Assembly (NCBI RefSeq): GCF_000003605.2
Contig: NW_003140820.1
Span: forward strand, 376,860 to 415,628
Length of the DNA stretch: 38,769 nucleotides
Reading direction: 5' to 3'
Source of the DNA: Saccoglossus kowalevskii
Taxonomy: Eukaryota > Hemichordata > Enteropneusta > Harrimaniidae
Position numbers and translations under genes: made by a program. Below the pieces are notes generated by a model. That model ran no database searches, was not told the DNA's origin, and was given only the letters and a program-made list of their open reading frames with translations. This document shows, piece by piece, positions 32,999-38,769 of this stretch (positions are counted from its first letter, which is position 1; each line of letters starts with the position of its first letter).

Positions 32999-35106
32999 CT
33001 TACTGTTACTGCCTTAGGATAGAAAGTGACTTGTTCACTTTATAGTGATGTCATGCGTTATTTATTTAAATTTAATGGGCTATACGAATAACTGCTTTTC
33101 GTTTTTATGGCAGTCATGAAGACCAAATTTTGGAAAGTGGCTGACACTCCTTGTTCTATGACCTTACAGAAATTCTAACTGCTACAAAATTTCTTGACTA
33201 TCTGTTTATGCGAAATTCACGAAAATATGCTCCTGTGCAATTTATGCTATTTTTGAGTTTTAACTATTTTTGTTATTATCCTGACAGGAGCAATATGAGG
33301 TATGATTTATTGTGAAATTAATAATATTGTTTAAGCAGCAAACGTATTAGTATTTATAAAATACATAAATGCGCATACTGTATTTGTTCCTTTAGTAAAT
33401 GACAGATTTAGCCTTAGGTTTAGCAACACAATTAATGCAATTGTTGGTGTTTATGCACGTCTATTGGAAAATAAAGAATATGGTTTAGTGTATTATAACG
33501 CCATAAGTTACAGCATGTTGTAATTTTGCTGTATTTCACGGAGGTATTTTCATCCTACCATATTCGGAAATGCGAATTCCAAATATGGAATGTTTACGTG
33601 CTGCCACCAGGGTTTCATCGGACTCCACACAAAGAAATTCGCTGATTCTGTTCTAAACTTTTTGGATTTCGGAATTCCCACGATGTATCCTTGGAAGGAA
33701 AAAAATGTATATGAGCTAATTACGAAGATACACTGAGCATGCACGCGGACAGTACGCCGTCGCATCGATCTCTGCTACGCTTTGGTCGATACTTCCGCTG
33801 CCTTTGTGCATACTTTGAGGTATCCTCGTAATAACCTCATATTATTGTTCCTATATAGAAACTACATGAAGCAGAATTATTTTAATGTTTAAAGATCGTT
33901 GGTTGATATGCTATTGCCTCTTTTAAAAAAAACTAAATGTGCGACTGAAACCAGTTTTCTCTGCCCAGCAACCTGATTATTTGAAGGTCAGTTGATGAGA
34001 CCAAGACCTCATCCATTGACCATCAGGTCATGAGTTATTGTTCAGTGTTTATAACTGAACATTTGTGTTTTTCCGCCGACACAGACAAAATGCGTTTGTA
34101 TCGACGATCAACAAAAAAAAAAAGGTTAGTTTTATTGACTTGGTAATAAAATTATATCATTTCCTTAGATACTTGAATTTAACCTTATTAAAAAAAATCA
34201 TCAAAACATGCTTAACTCTAAAGTGTTGAGTTGTACACTTTGGGCTATTTTGAGTTGTCTGTCGTCTGTCTGTCCGTCTGAGTTGATTTTGAGTTTGACA
34301 ATGTTTTTTGGAATTGCTGGCTAAATGTGATTTAAATTGTTCAACATGCCCTTTTTTGTGAAGAATTGCCATGTGTTAAACAGTTTAAATTTATTTAGCA
34401 GTCTCTTTTGAATGTGTAATTAATTTTAAATATTTTTTGCATGCCTGAGTACTCACAACTCTGGTATCTTTTTTCTAAGCTGTATTTAATAGTTAACCAG
34501 TGTGAACCCGCAAGTGCATCATGCACAATAAACCTATTAAAAAAAAGAGAATATACATTGAAACTAGTAACATGTCTGGACATGGTATGGTAAATTAATA
34601 TGGATGAGCAAGCCTTTAATTACATGGGCCTTTAATAGCTTATAGAATCTTTTTCACTATACCTATCTTTACCATTAGGTAGGCCAAAATAAGACAATGG
34701 AGCTATAAAAAGTATATAAAGTACAAACTTGTAACTGTACTGTGTTTAATGTGCGACTTTTTAAGCTTGAATGATTTTGACTTCTATGCAGTGTATATGT
34801 CTATCTATTGTGCAACTAACACCTTGGTGGGACTGTTTTCCAAATGTCCTTATTTCTGTGGGAAAGTTTGATGTGTGTGCCTTGAACTTACCCTACTAGT
34901 TCCAAGATCTCATCTCGGTCTAACCCTAAAAATATTTTTGATTCGTTGAGTGATTTAGAAGGAATATTTATTGCTCAATGATTGTTTTGAAAAAAAAAAA
35001 TCATATAAATGACACGTCTTAAATACCAATCTGATCGGGTTGTGTTGCATCATTCTCTAAACAATGGTAAACATCAAGGGCTTTGTGGAGTTGTATCACT
35101 TTCCAA

Positions 35107-35322
35107 TCAGTGGTCAGAATTGAACGCTTTGTGAAGTTGTATCACTTTCTCAACAATTTGGTCAGCTTTGGGGCTTTGTTTAGCTTCAACCAATGCTGCA
35201 TTTACAATAAGATTAGTCACTTGTGAAAATATATCCATATCCGAGTTGTAATTATGTCTGCTGGACCTAATCTCAGTGATGTTTGGATCAATCCAATCAT
35301 AAATATTTTTCTCCAAGCCCAA
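35107..35322 (-). other. Unidentified short open frame, possibly a gene or element fragment
   Basis: About 71 residues with a balanced, protein-like composition (runs such as NIYDWIDPN and AALVEAKQSPKADQIVEKV), unlike the lysine- and phenylalanine-rich chance frames nearby. It has no ATG start in the right place, and no flanking splice sites are obvious. On the plus strand, GCTTTGTGGAGTTGTATCAC at 35080 recurs at 35126 as GCTTTGTGAAGTTGTATCAC, so the 3' end of the frame lies in a 46-bp duplication. I do not recognise the family. It could be an exon of a nested gene, a transposon relic or chance. Confidence 0.2.
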
Positions 35323-36227
35323 GCATTTGAGTTTTTATACATGTTCGTGTAGCAAAGCTGCATTCAGGATTTGTCGTCTATAGCTCAATTATCCAAAGAG
35401 ATTTGTATTAGGAATTTCATTTCTAATAATCACGTCTATAGAGCTTTACTTCCCTTACAACACTGTGTCGAGTATTTCTTTATAATGTCCACTTCTCTGT
35501 CAGTTTAGAAAATCATCAAATCAAGTCTCTCGATAATGGGGCGCGTTTAGAAAATTGCTTTTTGGTGTAATTGAAAGGAAATGGCACCAGTTAGACTGAA
35601 AGAAAACCAGCTTTGCTGCTTAGAAAAACAGTATTAAGTAATTTGTGCTGATTGATCTTTGGCGTTATCGACCTGCTTTGCATTCTGTGAATCTGTCAAA
35701 AATAATTCTTGTGTATCGTTCGTTTACATTGTACTTAAAATTTAAAAAAATTGTCTGATTTTACAATAGGAGGAAATACCTTGGTCTAAGATTATTTGTA
35801 ATCTCGTGCTCACCCAATGGTAGGGTGCAGTTGCCATGGTGACAATATTGTCTACGTCTTTTTTTTTTTTATGACTGTAAAATAATAGATAGGATGCATG
35901 TAGGTTTTAAATATAGGGAACACTTCCTCGTTCTTCCCACCTCTTTGTCAACTCTTTGAAAAGATGCTGTTCGAGCAGTATTGATTAATTAACCCGAGAG
36001 AAATGTAGAATCTATTCAATCAATTTCCACTTTCTAGACCATAACACTGTCACATTTGTTAAAAGGCCCTTTTGAGTGGCAGATTGACTTGTCATGTATT
36101 GCACTTTTTTAGGAGGATCATGGCGTCAATTTTACAGAATTCTTCATGGAAAATGTTAATGTTTTTAATTAGAAGTCTAGTTACAAATTTTTGTGTGGAA
36201 TTCACGTGAAAATAGACCTTATAAAAT

Positions 36228-36395
36228 GACCCCTAAAGGTCACACATCCTGGCATTCACTTTTAGTATTGTTGTAAGTTTCCAAAATTTTGTGAATTTTT
36301 GTTTTGTTTTTACATCAATCTATATTTTTTGACATAATAAATTCTCACCCCCCCCCCCCATGGAAAAAAAAAAAATGTGTGACCTTTTAAGGGTC
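36228..36395. mobile_element. MITE with GACCCCTAAAGGTCACACAT terminal inverted repeats
   Basis: The left end at 36228-36247 and the right end at 36375-36395, reverse complemented, differ by one substitution and one inserted A. The interior is about 125 bp, AT-rich and non-coding, and holds adjacent poly-C and poly-A runs (36350-36374). No other copy is visible in the window. Confidence 0.7.
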
Positions 36396-38649
36396 AAGTA
36401 CATTACAGCTCATTAGAATAAATTTAAAAAATAATCCCAATTTATTTCTAGCGTTTTGCATGCTATTATAAGTTTAAACCATGTGACCTGGCTTATCAAT
36501 TTGCTAACTACAAAGGTCACTGAATTATGTGATGTAAAAAAATGGCTGCTCATGGATTATCTAATGCAGGCATTTCTAATGAAGCATATACGGTAATTCA
36601 ATTTTAATTGTTAGAGGTGACACGCTTGGTAATTTTTGAATGAACTTATTCCTGTTATTGGCAGCTTAAGTGTTATGCATCCATGTTCTCATTACAATTT
36701 CCAAATGTTACCGTTCCATTGTACAAGCAGTTGGTTGCATGTGTAAGCAAGTTGTATTTTGTTTCAAAGTAGTTGGATTGTATTAGTTTCCTTGCCAATT
36801 GGGCAATTAAACTCAAGAGTTGGCTTATTATGCACTTTTATGGTTGGTGTGCAATACTCCAGAAATCTTTTTACCTTGACCTAAGGCAGTGGCGGTCAGT
36901 GCAAGGTCAGACGTGTGCAAATATGTTGGTTGGTGAATGGACCCAAACATTGATGGTAGACACAAAAAATAAGCGTTTGTAGAACCTATTTGATTAAAAT
37001 AACATGTTTGTATAGTCGCCTCGCCTCGTCAACATGCTACTAAAGTACTACTGTGTATATTTGAGAAATCCAGTTTAATTTCACAGGCGCTTTTTCCAAA
37101 ATCTCGTGAGCTGGGAAAAATGAAAAAAATGCATTAGTTACGGTTTCTTTTGGCTTCTTCAGAAATAAGTCACTGTGACCTTCATCAAATTAGGTTAACA
37201 TGTAAAATTATCGGGCATGGACGTTTGATTGTTTGAAAATTAAAATTTATTTTAAATAATCTTTTTTCAGAATAACTTCTGAAATAAATGTGTCAATTTG
37301 GTTTGTGAATAAGCAAAACAAGAGCTGTCACCAAACTTATTTCCATGGGAATTGTTTTATTATTCAGTTGTAATACTACTGGTTAGTATGCTTAGAATCT
37401 GTTGCGTGACGATATGACGCAAGTCTGCGATTTCGGTTTATTTTTATCGCAAATAATGACATCTCATAATGATCTCTGTTCCATGTCCAAATATCAAATC
37501 AGAAACGCTACTGACATTGGTTGTTGAATAATATATATCCATTGACAACGTCGATTATATGAAGCCAATTTAATGGCCATCTTGTTAGTGTGCGGACTAT
37601 AGGAATGCCACATTGTATAGAGAAAACCCCTTAGCTCTGAATATCTTTGTATTTTCTAATTCCATTCGTATTTAGAGTCTGTGTACTTATATGTACCTTA
37701 GTAACCACCGATAAAGATTGCACACATATTATCAGGGTTTCAAGTAGGCTTAGCATTGTCTAAAAAAAAATGCGTTCATTGATTCCCCCACTATTAAAAA
37801 TTCTTGGCGCCGAAGGAATTTCAAAAAAACTTGTTTACTATCATGGACCTTAGTTTATTATATAACAGATTGCTGTTCTGACTTTCTACAGTTCGTTGCC
37901 CGGTACCCATTTAATGTAATTTATTTGTGATAGACTGATTTACATAATATTGTGTGCTTTTATAACAAATTATGAGCATTCGTGATAGGGACAAAAATAC
38001 AAGCAGTAGAAAGAAAAAATTAACATCTGCATAATTTAATATCGGATTAATTTCTCTGGAAAAATTGTTGAAACCCAATTACCCAGCTAGGATGCCTTGG
38101 AACTTGAGCGCCGATCAATAGTAATCACTTTCTCGGTACTTATCAAATAATCCATCAAACTTTATACAAATCAAATGAACATGTTGAGTTAAAATTTATG
38201 AAATGTGATACGTAGAATTGATATGTAGTCCGGGTATATTGCCTACTTCTGCTGACTGCCTTGTATTGCTAAAAAGACTTTGCTGAGACTTTACAAATCA
38301 GTCTCTCCCACCCTTAAGGTAGCGAGAAGGGAAATTTTCACTTTTTTCTTGATTTTTCAAAAATTGATAAAACGGTTACTTTAGACCTTGATACATCACC
38401 CCAGGTTTACAAAAGATCGAAATTGCGCAATAACGTTGCTCAAATTAGTGTTTTAAAACACTAGCAGAAAAGACTACAACTGCCGTTTCGTGGATATTTG
38501 CATAGTGTTTATCTTTGGAAGGAATTAAATGATAACATCTTATCTGTATACTCTGTTGTTGACGATTCTGATATAACGGGTGATAAGCTTCCAGTTGCAA
38601 ACAATGCGTGTTTATCTAACGTGAACCTCGGAAATTATTCTGTTAGTCC

Positions 38650-38769
38650 GAATTTTAAATGCGCGCGAGCGAGCAGGTGGGCGGTGATATTTCGGGGTTT
38701 GCGCGGTCGAAAAAAAAGCGGAAATTGTCCGGTCGAATTCAACAAGCGGTCGCAAAAGCGAGAGAAAAA
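38650..38769. other. CpG-rich stretch at the right edge
   Basis: After kilobases of AT-rich intron, this stretch has many CG dinucleotides (GCGCGCGAGCGAGC, TTTGCGCGGTCG, GGTCGAATTC, CGGTCGCAAAAGCG). It could be the start of a transposable element or of an alternative promoter. It is cut by the window end. Confidence 0.4.

Larger units (their letters stand above)
15250..38769 (+). other. Probable first intron of the Quaking-like gene (runs off the right edge)
   Basis: I looked for the next exon, which should begin with the remaining two bases of a Glu/Asp codon and encode an I-x-R-V-R run, then VPVKE and FNFVGRILGPRG, and found nothing like it on the plus strand. The region is AT-rich, stop-dense and full of repeats, listed separately. 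Unlisted parts, including 15867-17800, 18190-21090, 21290-24860 (except the N gap), 25080-28120, 29060-30100, 33000-35100 and 36400-38640, show nothing I can support beyond homopolymer runs. A nested gene in these parts cannot be excluded. Confidence 0.65.

Overview
This is a window of animal nuclear DNA, AT-rich and mostly non-coding, from what looks like a marine invertebrate. The reasons are a first coding exon of a Quaking/How-type STAR protein, a type I membrane immunoglobulin-superfamily receptor with a tyrosine-motif tail, long introns, one assembly gap, and many dispersed repeats (a copia-type LTR, an old LINE, palindromic MITEs, and an element resembling a non-autonomous Helitron with an internal tandem array). 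I cannot fix the phylum from the sequence. The MITE and Helitron-like styles would suit a mollusc or brachiopod, or an invertebrate deuterostome.

Layout. Bases 6-239 are a copia-type primer-binding site and LTR on the minus strand; the body of that element lies outside the window to the left. A 133-bp tandem repeat (240-597) and a dispersed repeat (598-1010) follow. After about 2.7 kb without recognisable genes comes the only complete gene, an intronless 507-residue Ig receptor (3694-5217, +). A second copy of the 598-1010 repeat lies behind it (5704-6165), then a badly decayed LINE on the minus strand (about 6181-8206) carrying a foreign repeat fragment. Bases 8207-15072 hold nothing I can identify.

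At 15105-15243 (+) is the N-terminal coding exon of a Quaking/How homologue. It ends in a phase-1 GTACGT donor at the position where, from memory, the vertebrate QKI intron lies. I found no second exon, so 15244-38769 reads as one first intron of more than 23.5 kb. This intron holds five copies of one palindromic MITE family, three other MITE-like elements, a Helitron-like element with 157-bp internal repeats, scattered copies of short repeats, a small unidentified ORF (35107-35322, -) and a 270-base run of N.

The two genes show no sign of working together. The most notable item is the receptor. Three Ig-like domains, one transmembrane segment without charged residues, and a tail with a YxNM motif (as in CD28) are followed by YxxL-x7-YxxL, which fits the ITAM consensus and closely resembles the DAP12/TYROBP ITAM. 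An invertebrate receptor carrying both in one chain deserves checking.
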